Shown here piece after piece: positions 23,871 to 37,348 of a DNA stretch of 64,000 bases. The stretch comes from Eriocheir sinensis (lineage: Eukaryota > Arthropoda > Malacostraca > Decapoda > Varunidae), in NCBI RefSeq assembly GCF_024679095.1, contig NC_066509.1, positions 14,625,445 to 14,689,444 on the forward strand. The letters are read 5' to 3'. The translations under genes and the position numbers were made by a program. The notes below the pieces were generated by a model that saw nothing but the letters and a program-made list of their open reading frames with translations, ran no database searches and was not told the DNA's origin. The stretch's first letter is position 1; each line of letters begins with the position of its first letter.

Positions 23871-25240
23871 TCATGGCCGTGTGCAGACGCCATGCAACAA
23901 ACAAACGCGAAACCGTGAGCCCGCAAGTAACACCAGCTCTATTACTAAACCTCAAGATAACATAAAAGTCCGAAGTTTCAATGCGCTTAGCCTAAGAAAC
24001 AAGTTTGATGAATTGAGATGTCTTGTTTCAACAGAAAATTTTGACGTAATTGCTATAACCGAAACATTTATCGACATCATAACTACTGATTTAAGTTCAG
24101 AATACAACATAGATGGCTACAGACTCTTCAACAAAGATCGTGTTAACCGTAGAGGTGGTGATGTCGCCCTTTACGTCAAAAGCTATTTGCAGCCCTCTGA
24201 CAGAACACCAAGAGATAGTAACGTTGAACATTTGTACGTGCGAGTAAAAATGGCAAAAAAATAATCTAAATATATCTGTCACCTACAGGCCTCCGGGGCA
24301 ATCACTCGAAGATGATGTTGAAATGCATATAGCGTTTTAAGGCAGTCACTTATAATAACAGTGACTCACTGATATTAGGAGACTTTAATCTCCCTCATAT
24401 TGACTGGGCGACTGTCGGGTACAGAAGGCGAGTCACATAGAATGATCGAATTTTTAGAAGAAAATTACCTAAGGGTTACTGAACCAACTCGACAAAATAA
24501 CATACTAGAACTTGAAATATAGACCCAAGATAACCTAGTCAGTAATGTCACGGTAGGAAAACACCTCGGTTCTTGCGATGATAAATTAGTGCGCGTCGAC
24601 ATTCGAGCTCAAACAACAGTGACTGAAAATAAAGTAAAGGTGCCCAGTTTCAAAAGAGCTATTTTCGTAGAAATCCGACAAAAAACTAACAGAAATACAA
24701 CTATCAGATGATGGCAACGTAGAGAAAGCCTGCCATGGCTAAACTTTAAAAATCATTTACTCAATCAATAGAACACATTTGTCCCATTGTGCGAGAAGCG
24801 AAGTAACATTAATAAAAGCCCACCTTGGTTTAATAGTAAAATTAAACATTCGGTTAACCCCTTAGCGACGACTAAGACGCTGGCGTCATATATTTTTTTC
24901 TGACGTGGGCGACGAGCATGACGCCAACGCTGGAGAACGAGATGCTCTCTGGAAATTGAATGCCGCACGTAACCTTGTATATGTCGATGCTAAGTGACTA
25001 ACTGGCACCTCTTTTGTTAGCTAAAAAAAAATTTAAAAATAGCCTACAATTTCTGCCTACGCATCATGGCGTTTGCAGAGCGATTATATTCCCTCAGCCT
25101 ATCTGTTTCGGCGGTCTTCCTTTAGTTACTGTTCGTTGTGTGCGTGCTGAGCGTAGTCTTGAGACCTCCATTTATATACGTGATGTTAGAGATGAACCAA
25201 CATCTAGGAGTGGGAAGCGGAAGTTGGAATTTTTGGGAAT

Positions 25241-26130
25241 CATGGAATTCCATCCAAATGATCGGTCCAAATCATAATCTGATTTCACAGTTGAGTTATA
25301 CGGATGATTTTCTACAACTTTTATTCAATGAGCTTCATTCCAGAATGAAAAACTACATTTTTTTGTTTGTTTGTTTCACTGCAACTTTGGCTCTTTGTAG
25401 GCAGGAAATTTCCAGGTCAAAGATTATAAACTATACTTCTCAGACTCCATCGCGATAAAATGAACAACTTTTCCTCAATAAATTTTCCAGTATGTCGCAC
25501 CAGTAAAAAGTTGGAATTTTGGGGGAATCATGGAATTCCAGGTAAACGATCAGTCCAAATGATAATCTGATTTCACAGTTGAGTTGTACGAATGTTTTCT
25601 ACAATTTTTATTCAATGGGATTCATTCCAGAATGAAAAAAACTACAAAATATTACCCAAACTATTTTTCGAGTTTCGCTGTAACTTTGGCTTTCTGTAGG
25701 GAGTAAATTTTATGGTCAAAAACTGTAAAATAAATTTTTCAGACTCCACCGTGATAATAATGAGCAACATTACTTCAATAAATTTTCCTGTACGTCGCAC
25801 CAGTAAAAACGTGGAATTTTGGGGGAATCATGGAATTCCAACCAAGCGGTCAGTCCAAATCATAATCTGATTTCACAGTTGAGTTATACGAGTCATTTTT
25901 TACAACATTTATTCAATGATATTCATTCCAGAATGAAAAAAAAACTTCAAACAATTATCAAAATTATTTTTCGTTTCACTGGAACTTTGGTTCTTTGTAG
26001 GCAGTAAGTTTCCAGGTCAAAGATTATAAAATATATTTTTTACACCATCGTGATAAAATGAGCAACTTTTCTTCAATATTTTTTTTTTCTGTACATCGCA
26101 CCAGTAAAAAGTTAAAATTTTTCGGGAATC
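25241..26130 (+). repeat. ~290-bp tandem repeats, block 1
   Basis: The word GGGAATCATGGAATTCCA recurs at about 25241, 25529, 25829 and 26130, giving periods of 288, 300 and 301 bases. Each unit also carries TGATTTCACAGTTGAGTTAT, ATTCATTCCAGAATGAAAAA, CTTTGGCTCT and AAAATGAGCAAC in fixed order. Confidence 0.9.
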
Positions 26131-26901
26131 ATGGATTTCCAGCCAAATGAGACAACCTAGAAAGAAACGGATTTCACAGCAGGAAGCGCCAGAAAATTTT
26201 CTGTAATACATCTTCCATGAGCTGCCGTCATACAGTTTATCAGACGTGGGCAATGAGCATGTCGCCAGCGCCGGAGAGCGAGAAGCTTTCCGGAATTTGA
26301 AGGGCGTGCGTAACTATGTCTGTCTAGTCCTACGTGACTAATTGGCACCTCTTTTGTTTCCGCGACTTTCCCCTACCACCAATCCATGCTAAAAATAGCC
26401 TACAGTTCTCGCCTATACATCATGGCGTCTAGAGAGGGATCTCTGTCTTCTCAACCGTGTACCTCCGGCGTTGTTTCTGCTCGTAGTGTGCGTACTAAGC
26501 GTAGCCCTGAGCCACGCTTATCGGTCCCCGAATTTATCGCTCCCCTCCCTGCCCCACTGCCCAAACAAATAGGATATAGGCCTTCACTGCCTTCGTGACC
26601 ACCAACATCCACAAATGTAAGTGTTCAATATTTGTTTTCATTTTGTATATAACATGAGTTTCCTTCAATGCCGAAAAAAACTTTTTCCTCCATTGGGGTA
26701 TATCCCCAACGAAATACCAAAAAAAAAAAGAAAAAAAAAAACTTTCGAGTTTCACCACAACTTTGGCTCTCTCTTGGCAGTAAATTACTTTGTAAAAGAT
26801 TATAAACTATATTTTTCAGACTCAATCGTGATAAAATGAGCAACTTTTCAATAAATTTTCCTGTACGTCGCACCAGTCAAAATTTGGATTTTGGGGGGAA
26901 T

Positions 26902-27477
26902 CATGAAATTCTAGCCAAACAGTCGGTGAAAATCATAATCTGATTTCACAGTTGAGTTATACGGATGATATTCTACAACTTTTATTCAACGAGATTCATT
27001 CCAGAATGAAAAATTACAAAAAATATTTTTTGAGTTTCACTGAAACTTTAGCTCTCTGTAGGCAGTACATTTTCAGGTCAAAGATTATAAACTATATTTT
27101 TCAGACTCCATAGCGGTAAAATGAGCAATTTTTTTTCAATAAATTTTCCTGTACGGCGCATCATTAAAAAGTTGGAATTTTTTGAGAATCATAGAATTTC
27201 AGCCAAACGGTCAGCCCAAATCATAATCTGATTTCACAGTTGAGTTATACGGATGATTTTCTACAATTTTTATTCAATGAGATTCATTCCAGAATGAAAA
27301 ACTACAGAAATTAGTTTTTCGAGTTTCACAACAACTTTGGCTCTGTAGGCAGTAAATATCTAGGTCAAAGATTATAAACTATACTTTTCAGACTCGATCG
27401 TGATAAAATGAGCAACTTTTCTTTTATAAATTTCCCTCTACGTCGCCAAAGTAAAAAGTTGGATTTTTGGGGGAATC
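26902..27477 (+). repeat. ~288-bp tandem repeats, block 2
   Basis: The same unit as block 1 recurs at about 26902, 27190 and 27477 (periods 288 and 287), inside the second half-copy of the element. Confidence 0.88.
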
Positions 27478-29273
27478 ATGGAATTCCAGCCAAATGAGAC
27501 AACCTAGAAAGAAACGGATTTCACAGCAGGGTGCGCCAGAAAGTTCTCTTTAAAAATTTTTTGACTTTTTCTCAGTTCCAAAGTGTATTTTTCGATGACT
27601 TTTGCGTTATGGGGGATCACTCGAGAAAAACTTTTGCGTCGCTGAGGGGTTAAGAAGAGAAAATTGTCTTACAGGCTAAAGAAAGAGCAAAGCACGCCCG
27701 ATAACATTAGACTTTATCATGAAGCCAGGCGGCGAGTAAAAATATTAGATGTCAGGCAAAGCGTGGATATGAAGAAAACATTGTAGGTAACTGTAAAAAT
27801 TGTCTGAAATCCTTCTTCAGTTATATAAACAACAGGAAGGCGTTCATAAGTAGAATTGGACCTTTAACAAACAGCGACGGTGAGCTAGTGACTGACAGCC
27901 AACACGTTGCGAACTTATAAAACAATTACTTTTCCTCGGTGTTTAATACATGCAGTCTTCCCGCCACTACCATCACCACCAGCGACGACAACAGTGCTAA
28001 CGTAAATCTCGATCATGCATTGCCTAACTTTGTAATAACTACCGATGAAGTCCTAAAAGCTCTCCAATCCCTTAAAATAAATAAAAGTCCCGGACCTGAC
28101 AAAATATAACCTATACTGCTTAAAGAAACAAAGAGCGAAATACTCTCCTCTCTCACAACCGTTTTCAATATGCCCTTGCGACAAGGCACCGTCCCTTCGG
28201 ATTGGAAAACGGCTAACGTAACACCGATTTTTAAGAAAGGAGACAAAAAAATGCCGGGTAATTACAGGCCTAACTTCAGTTAAGTAAGCTACCTGAGAGC
28301 ATAATTAGAGACAGAATTGTGAGTTACGTTGAAAGCCACTCATTAATTGGGGATTCACAACATGGCTTCCATAACAAAAGATCCTGCCTATCAAACCTAT
28401 TGACCTTTTATAACAACCTCTTCTCAGTTCATGACGTAACCAAATCACTGGACATAGTCTATCTTGATTTCCAGAAAGCGTTTGATAAAGTTCCACATCA
28501 TAAATTACTTTATAAATTAAAGGAACTAGGTATTGACGGTCAAGTACACCAATGGATCGCGAATTGGTTGAGCAACAGACAACAAAGAGTGGTGATTGAC
28601 GGATTTGACTCAGAGTGGGCGCCGGTCACTAGTGGCGTCCCTCAGGGCTCGGTTCTTGGCCCAGTGCTCTTCATAATTTACATCAACGATGTGGATGTTG
28701 GAATCAATAATCTCATTAGTAAATTTGCAGACGACACAAAGATTGGTAATTCGGTTCTCACTGACGAAGACAGACAAAACCTCCAAGAGGATTTGCATAA
28801 AATTTCAGCTTGGTCTAATAGATGGGAGATGCCCTTTAACGTAAACAAGTGCCAGGTCCTTCAAGTTGGAACAAGAAATAAGAAGTTCGATTACGAAATG
28901 CGCGGCGTCAAACTCAAGTGTTCAATGCGTCAAGGACCTGGGTGTCAAAATCGCGTCAAACCTCAAATTCTCACAGTAATGCATCGATGCACCAAACAAA
29001 GCGAAAAGAATGTTGGGCTTCATTATAATAAACTTTTTATTAAAAAATAAAGGAGTAATACTTCCGCTCTACAGTAGTTTAGTCAGACCCCACTTGGAAT
29101 ATGCCGTACAGTTTTGGTCTCCCCACCATGCAAAGGACATTGCTAAATTAGAAGGTGTTCAGCGTCGGGCAACAAAAATGATCCCATCCTTGCGCAACAA
29201 TCCCTACGACGAGAGGATTTCCACCTTTAACATGTTCTCTCTTGAGAAACGTCACCTCCGAGGAAAACTGATC

Positions 29274-30833
<1,560 letters not shown>

Positions 30834-31257
30834 CCCCGGTGTGGCGTCGAATTCAGCCCCTTTGTTGAGAAGTGTCCCAAATTAAGCTGCGCATGTGCGG
30901 ACTTTGCTATTTTGTCCATTTCATTCACTGCACTGTCTTTTAATAGCTTGTAAGGAGCTTACCTTTGCTCTTACGACTGTCCTTCTGTCTCCTCAGAGTC
31001 CTCTTCTGACTCAATTGAGGTCAGGTTTATGGGATACTCTCCATTCAGTAGTAGCTGAGTTATGGGGTCTATTTCAGCCTTGACTTTGGCCATTTTTTCA
31101 TAAAAACTAGCATGATGTATTGCCGCCATCTTGCCTGGGACAAACGCGGCTATCATCACGGATATCAACTCTGTGATACTAAACACTGAGTTCTGCACAT
31201 GCGGAGATCAGGATGGGACGGAATCCGAGTGGGACGGAATTCGACGCCACACCGGGG
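30834..31257. mobile_element. 424-bp MITE with extended TIRs
   Basis: CCCCGGTGTGGCGTCGAATTC at 30834-30854 is the exact inverse of 31237-31257. The inverted similarity continues inward imperfectly: GTCCCA and CGCATGTGCGGA on the left, TGCACATGCGG and GGGAC on the right. This gives terminal repeats of roughly 75 bp. No target duplication is clear and no coding content is visible. Confidence 0.7.
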
Positions 31258-31369
31258 TCGGCGTCGTTGAGAGTGTTGGGTGACCAAAAACAGCAGACAA
31301 AACGCGACCCCCTCCGTATGCCTCCCTTGACTTTATTGAGTAAATCGTTTTCTACGTTAAATTTTCCTT

Positions 31370-31377
<8 letters not shown>

Positions 31378-31464
<87 letters not shown>

Positions 31465-31485
31465 GAACGATTTTATAGCTAATAT

Positions 31486-31545
<60 letters not shown>

Positions 31546-31607
31546 ATATATATATATATATATATATATATCTATATCGAGCTGTGTGTGTGTGTGTGTG
31601 TGTGTGT
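31378..31607. repeat. Compound (TA)n / (CA)n / (TG)n microsatellites
   Basis: TA array 31378-31457, short TG and CA tracts, a second TA array about 31500-31572, then TG 31583-31607. Confidence 0.95.
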
Positions 31608-31716
31608 TGTAATGAGGGAATTAGCTATAAAATCATTAACTACGGTATATCAGTTCAACATATATTTTTTGAATCGAAGAATAAGTTTCATATGATTTTT
31701 TTTTCCCTAAAGGCAT

Positions 31717-32697
31717 ATGTTTACAGCGTGTGAAGACAATTTTCTCCGCAGCCCCGAGGTGGAGGCTGTGGCTGCGGGGCGCGGGCCGCGTCTCCTGTTT
31801 GGCTGCAGCAAAAGGCGAAGCGGCACCTTGGCCACGGCGGCCAGCTGGTGGTTGCCAGAGTCATCTGGCGTTGCCCGCGCCGCCAGGCGCCGAGCAGGAC
31901 ATGTTTTGTTGATAGTGATGCGAGTGACGGCCGAGCAGTGGGTGCAGCATCCCTCCGCTGCCGGTTCGTGATAACCACGCGAACGTTGTCGCGTGCCCCG
32001 AGTGTCGGGTTTCGTGCCAGTAAACGAGTGCTGTGATACTGCGGGGACATCGATTGTGTGCTGAATGAAAGAGTGTGGCGACGTGTTCCGTGCAGGACGA
32101 GTTTAGCTATCGATGGTCAAGTGGCTCTGAATCGGATTGACCGTGACTGAAGTTTGAGGAATAGAATATGGAAAGCTTCAGCCAGAAAACTGTGTATCGG
32201 GGACCGCTGGTGTGAGTCGCCAAACCTGCCTCACCTTTCGAGGGCCCGTGCAGGCCCGAGTGGACACCGCCTACCTCTGTTCTCCCCTGACTATATTTAT
32301 CCGGAGAGAGTCTTTACCTCTCGGGTGACTGACTATACCTACAGCTCAAGCCTCTGATCAGTGTCACTTGAACGTAAGCAGGGAACATGAGCGGTGTCGG
32401 GGGTTCGACCAGCAGCAGCAGTCAATGTTAAGTGAAGGTGCAGGCTGGCCGATGCACCCCGTTATAGTGACTGGACTCTTCTTCCCCCTGCCCCCTCGCC
32501 CTCGTCCGCCCTTCAACCTGCAACCCCTTACACACAACTCGACGGTTGTGCCGTTGTATCCGATGGTGCATAATCTATTCCTCCAGAGCAGGGGGAGGAT
32601 GTTATAACGAGGAGAAAAAACATAGTGGCTGGCTGGCAGGCTGGCCCACACTGAGTCCATCGCGAGGAAGGGAAGACCTGCATCGTCTGTAGGTGAG
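31717..32697 (+). promoter_or_regulatory. CpG-rich stretch; candidate host promoter / 5' exon
   Basis: GC- and CpG-rich sequence (for example GCGGGGCGCGGGCCGCG near 31774) sharply unlike the AT-rich flank. It ends at TGTAG|GTGAGTG near 32692, a consensus-like splice donor; another GTGAGT lies at 32211. Open frames here are short and on several frames, with no recognised domain. It could be a non-coding first exon, or simply GC-rich unique DNA. No downstream coding exon was found. Confidence 0.25.
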
Positions 32698-32699
32698 TG

Positions 32700-34190
32700 T
32701 GTGTGTGTGTGTGTGTGTTCACCCTCATGGACATGTGATCCCCTGCCATGTGTATGCCCTTTCATCACTAGTGTGACACGTTTGGCTCATGTTATCACCA
32801 TTGTTTTGGGTGTGAATGGAGGGTCGTGACTCGTGGAGGGTGCAAGCTGACAGTGCCCCCCTCCCCCACAAGGAACCTGTGTTGTCAGCCTTGCAAGTCA
32901 AGTTCCTGCGCCTCTTCAGCTCGTATGTTGTTTTTACTCTCCTCGTGGCGTAGTGGCGTGATTCCAAAAGTTGCCATAAGATGTGTTTGGTTCATTTATG
33001 TTATTTTTTTTTTTTTTTTTTTTTACCGTTCCAGCTTCTTTAGTCGGTGTCAAGAAGGTAGTGAGAAGGGGAAAGCGGGATGGATCTTTAACAGGTTCTC
33101 CATCCAACTCTCTTTAGGATTTATTTATTTATTTGTTTTCTTTATCATTGTGTTTGTTTAAATATTTACTCAATCGCACAATCGGAAACATGTACCCACT
33201 TGTATGGTTACCTCATTTGGTATGAAAAATGACCCTTTCGCTGCGCTGTTCCGTCCCGTGCCCTCTAGGTGTGGGTGAGAACGCCCCAGCCACGCCCTGG
33301 GCACGGCGTTATAAAGGCTTCGATCCGACGGGAGAAAGTACGGAAGAGAAACTATCTATGACGTTCGAGCAGACCCTTGAGCGATGCAATGCCTCTCAGA
33401 AACATTGTTTTGGGCCATACTTCAATTCTGAAAGGCGAACCACCTATATAACTAGCATTTCATCTGTTTTTTATTGTATAAAAAGTTACATCACATAAAT
33501 ATTAAGTAGAATTTAAAGAAGGCCAGTGACCAGTGAACAGCACCCGGTAAGGCAGTTCATACTGGAAAATAGTAGTGAGCAGCACTGGCAGCATTACGTG
33601 AAGGGCCTTCAGACGAGTCTTTGCCTCTTTGGGAACTTACATGCGCGCCACCTCCGTGCCGCCCTGTAGCGCGCCGGAGTCTGCTTTGATTGCCGTGCCC
33701 TTCGGCTGTGGATGTTAGTTTTTTTTCCTGTTATTTGTCGATGTAATATAAAAACTTTATTTTCAATCACGATACGAGGATCGTGGGGTCGGCTGAGCTG
33801 AGTGGCAGAGGCTGCAGTGTGAAATTGGAACACTGCGTTTCTTTTTTTTTCCAGGTTGAAAGGGAATGATGACCTAGTCGGCGTGGGATGCCAGAAAAAA
33901 GTTCAGTATATAATCAAATAACCTTGGATCTACTGACAACGTGAAGAGGAATAAATTAAATAATCTGACTAAAAGGTCATAATAGTTAATGGAGATTACA
34001 GCCTTGAAGGTCTGAGTCTATTACACGAACAGTAAGAGCCCTAGAAAACAAATGAACTTGTGGGGTTCATCTAGCACGTGGAAATCAAACACCTTGGAGA
34101 GAAAATAATTTTCAACGTAATTTGAAAATAGGTGTATAATACGTTTAATGAAATCAAAGGAATTCAAGGGGGGTAACGTAGTTCTTGTAC
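32700..34190. other. No recognised gene; TG and poly-T tracts
   Basis: TG array about 32697-32718, poly-T about 33005-33024. A frame at 33229-33498 has no recognisable motif. Confidence 0.4.
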
Positions 34191-34196
34191 GCAAAA

Positions 34197-34262
34197 GATA
34201 CATTAACTGTTATGTTGTTATTAAGTCAATAATTAATTTATATACATAACAGTTAATGTATC
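34197..34262. repeat. 19-bp perfect hairpin
   Basis: GATACATTAACTGTTATGT at 34197-34215 pairs exactly with 34244-34262 around a 28-base AT-rich loop. ACGCAAAA just outside the left arm has a counterpart (GTTTTGCGT) outside the right arm, so the inverted repeat extends imperfectly. Confidence 0.8.
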
Positions 34263-34584
34263 AGTTGCGTTTTGCGTGAACACGAAATGTCGAATTAGTA
34301 TGTGTGAAATTTGCAAAAACAAAGGATAAACTAATTTTAGGTTCATAACATCCACCTTCCCCTATGGCATCGGATAATGTTATTTCCGCCTAATTCCAGG
34401 AAATGAAGGCGTGCAGATATTGTTATTGTATTTATTATATATTATGTGTGATTTTTATAACAGAGATATTGACAGGGATTGACTTGAAGTGACGATTAAT
34501 ATAGTGCAGTTAAAGAAGCCACAAAGGGGAAAATATTGTTTCTGACTTTGGTATTCAGTAATGATAATACTGTTGGTTATTTTT

Positions 34585-34701
34585 TAACTTTATTATTATT
34601 AATACTATTTTTTAGGTTTCGCCTATGGCGCCGGTAGGCTTTCTTGGTGGGGCCTGGTGGTCGACCCCAGTCCGTAATGGCGCAGGCAAGTGGCGCCACT
34701 T
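34585..34701 (-). mobile_element. Short retroposon-like repeat (inverted copy)
   Basis: Reverse complement of the insert at 39724-39868. Shared words are GGCGCCACTTGCCTG, CTGGGG and CGCCATAGGCG, then an A-rich tail (here T-rich on the plus strand, with TTATTATTATT). Confidence 0.7.
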
Positions 34702-34901
34702 TGCTTGGCGTATTCGGTAATTTAGAATAGCAGATATAAACACATTCATAAACAGAAACATTAGCATATAGCTTTCAACGAGATCTTTTTGTTGGTATTT
34801 ACTGAAGATGATACGTCGTCATTACATGAAGCCGACCAGGTAATCATGATTGGTAGGGGGTAGAATAGAAGATGCAACACGATGTTATATTTTGGTTAGA
34901 C

Positions 34902-35079
34902 CAGTGGTTCCGAACTTTTTTTTCAGGCAACCCCGACCATGCACCTCTAGACATGACCGAGACCCCACTAGTTTAGTTGTTTATGTGTTATTATAATATA
35001 ATAACACTATGTGTTTGATATTTTGAGGTCTTGGCAACCCCAGGAAAAACGCCCAGCGACCCCAGGGTTGGGAAAGGGG
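34902..35079. mobile_element. hAT-type MITE with 8-bp target duplication
   Basis: Begins CAGTGGTTCCGAAC and ends GGGTTGGGAAAGGGG, the imperfect inverted ends typical of hAT elements. Exact GGTTAGAC copies at 34894-34901 and 35080-35087 form the 8-bp duplication expected for hAT insertion. It is 178 bp with no coding content. A second copy is at 39679. Confidence 0.85.
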
Positions 35080-35087
35080 GGTTAGAC

Positions 35088-35834
35088 TAACCAAAGACGC
35101 ATTCACTAGAGAGGTAGATAAACTTGAGAAAACGCGTTCTTGGGGACCGGAGCGGCAGAACCGAGGGCCAGTCCGACCAGCAGGAACAACAGCCACATGG
35201 AGTTCCTCAGCGCGAGTGTCCGTTTTAGGGAAGAATGTGATGGTCCTGTTGCATCCCTCTTGGCCAGCTAGCTCATGAAGGTGATCACGAGGTGCTAATT
35301 TGAGAATGTCAGAACGAGTTTTGCGGCGACGTATGCTTCGTGGTCGGTTGCACGATAATTAGTAACCCAACAAAACCAAGCCCAGTATTTTCAAACTGGA
35401 GTTATCAGACAACAGTACGATTTGGATTGCTGTGCGACATAAACCTAATCCAACCTTTACGAACTGGACCGCTGCTCGATGTTAGTATTGATGCATCCTT
35501 TTTTTGCGCTGGCACTGGTACGGAGAGCCTGGTGGTGGAGTCGTTATGGAAGGAGTGAGTGAAAGGCTGTACATGACGAAACACATGGACTTGGTAATTT
35601 CTTGTAGCTATCTTGTTTCTTTCAGGAGCTACCTTGTGTAAACCGTCTTGCCTTTCACATCATCCATACTATATCCTTGTGAGAGAACCAAAAATAGAAG
35701 CACGAAAATATCTGTAAAGAAAGTCCGCAGAATATTGCAACAACATAATAATGTCGATATTGCTGTGTTGTGACTTTTAAACAGCCACACGGCACGTACT
35801 ACATCCAGCCAAGCATTGCCACATATACGGCGGT

Positions 35835-35836
<2 letters not shown>
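35088..35836. other. No recognised gene
   Basis: Mixed-composition sequence with no domain that I recognise. Confidence 0.4.
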
Positions 35837-35887
<51 letters not shown>

Positions 35888-36161
35888 TGTCGTGAGGGGG
35901 GGGGGGGGGCGTTCCTTACCACCCATGCCATCACGCCCTCGCGGGACTGGTAAGAAGCTAACAAGTCTTAGGTCGCTATAGCGGTTCTAACGAGGGCCTG
36001 AGCGTTTGTTGCCGTTCGTCTCACGTGCTTCATGACGTCACGGCGTCCATTAATGGCAAGGCGCTTACTCATGCACCTGAACCAAGGCCGTGCTCGTACA
36101 GTGAACACCCACCGGCACCCAGCCTCCTTCCCTCCCTGTTGCTCCCGACTTTCCTCACTAT

Positions 36162-36239
<78 letters not shown>

Positions 36240-36285
36240 TGTGTGTATTCTCATGCCTTTCACTCTTTTAGCATTCGCATTAAGG

Positions 36286-36328
<43 letters not shown>
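35837..36328. repeat. (TC)n and (TG)n microsatellites
   Basis: TC arrays at 35837-35884 and about 36170-36237, TG array about 36287-36328, and a run of G at 35896-35909. Confidence 0.95.
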
Positions 36329-36329
<1 letters not shown>

Positions 36330-36945
36330 AGGGGTCGGTGAAAGGAGGATGTGCTGTACGTACTTCGTTATTCAGAGGTTCGGTGACGTCGCTGGTTGGT
36401 TCTCCTGGAGACAGCAAGACTGAGAGTTTGGTCGTATTGTTATTGGTATTCGCTTCCTCTCCTTCGACTCCTTTGCTGTTGTCTTTGTCTTCCTTTTATT
36501 TTCTATTACGCTCCCATTATCGTAGTCGCCATCATTGTCTTTTGTTGTTGTGTTCCCTCTTCACAATCTTTTTTTTATATATATTTCTGCCAGCATTATC
36601 TTATGTATCTTTTCCATTTTCTTTTTTTAACATCATAACATTCATCATTTGCATCTTTTTTTTTATTCCAGCATTCCTGATCGTCTTATTCATTACCATT
36701 TTCATGTTCGCTCTGTCTCCTGTGGCGGTCATTAAAGCGTAATAGAAAGACAGGCAGAATGACTGGTTGGCACGTTCACTGATTCGACACGTCAGCAAAA
36801 GGGACGACCTCTGTTGGTGTTCCATTACCTTGTTATCCCAAACAGTTATTGAGGGACATTCTGGTAGTGACCACAAGGAAATCAGACAGTTAGACAATTA
36901 TAATGGGCTGAAGATACTCGATTCCAGTTTTAAGAGACTGTGGGC
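36330..36945. other. No recognised gene
   Basis: Pyrimidine-rich plus strand; hydrophobic open frames here arise from T-richness. Confidence 0.4.
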
Positions 36946-36949
36946 AGTT

Positions 36950-37130
36950 AACAAGACTTTCTTAGGAGCTGTGGTCATTTACAGAGGTAGTTTTATGATC
37001 TTTTTGGTAGTCTGACAAATCCTCTACACAATGAATGTGAAAAATTAAAACACTCATGAGAATTCATTTAAATTTTTTTTTTACTTAAGAAATAATTGAT
37101 GTGACAGAGACGCGTCTAAGAATACCGACT
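36950..37130 (+). repeat. Arm of the 58-62 kb foldback family
   Basis: Carries the ordered words TTTTATGATC, GGTAGTCTGACAAATCCTCT, CACTCATGAGAATTC and GATGTGACAGAGACGCGTC. These correspond to the arm sequence seen at 58060-58290, 59724-59940 and 61850-62035. Confidence 0.65.
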
Positions 37131-37285
37131 TAGTGACACCTCCCACACAGCTGTCGTGAGGCTTCAAAACAGCTGTGGAGGTAATATTCAAGGTCAAACT
37201 TGGTCGCGATAACAAAGACTCAAGTCGAGGAGGCGTGCCTTGAAGTATCGTGTGTGTTGTATCCAGTCCATGAAATACGATATCG

Positions 37286-37290
<5 letters not shown>

Positions 37291-37345
<55 letters not shown>
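37291..37345. repeat. Microsatellite (GA)n
   Basis: GA array with one GATA interruption. Confidence 0.95.

Positions 37346-37348
<3 letters not shown>

Larger units (their letters stand above)
24858..27649. mobile_element. Non-autonomous piggyBac-type element with internal satellite
   Basis: Begins CCCCTTAGCGACG and ends CGTCGCTGAGGGG, flanked by TTAA at 24854-24857 and 27650-27653, inside the LINE. Removal of the element and one TTAA restores an open LINE frame (KHSV joined to KKRKLSYR). The interior consists of two diverged head-to-tail half-copies (from 24858 and from about 26210). Each has a GC-rich head followed by ~290-bp tandem repeats. Near 25060-25200 and 26415-26530 sit short frames with related peptides (CVRAERSLETS, SVRTKRSPEPRLS) that look like a relic of a transposase N-terminus. 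A related copy in reverse orientation is at 50454-51900. Confidence 0.85.

Noticed and set aside
28610..28798. Minus-strand frame over the RT core
   Set aside because: Shadow of the plus-strand RT, which has the recognisable motifs.
31717..32050. Overlapping GC-rich open frames as a coding exon
   Set aside because: GC-rich DNA has few stops; frames on both strands are open and none has a recognisable domain.
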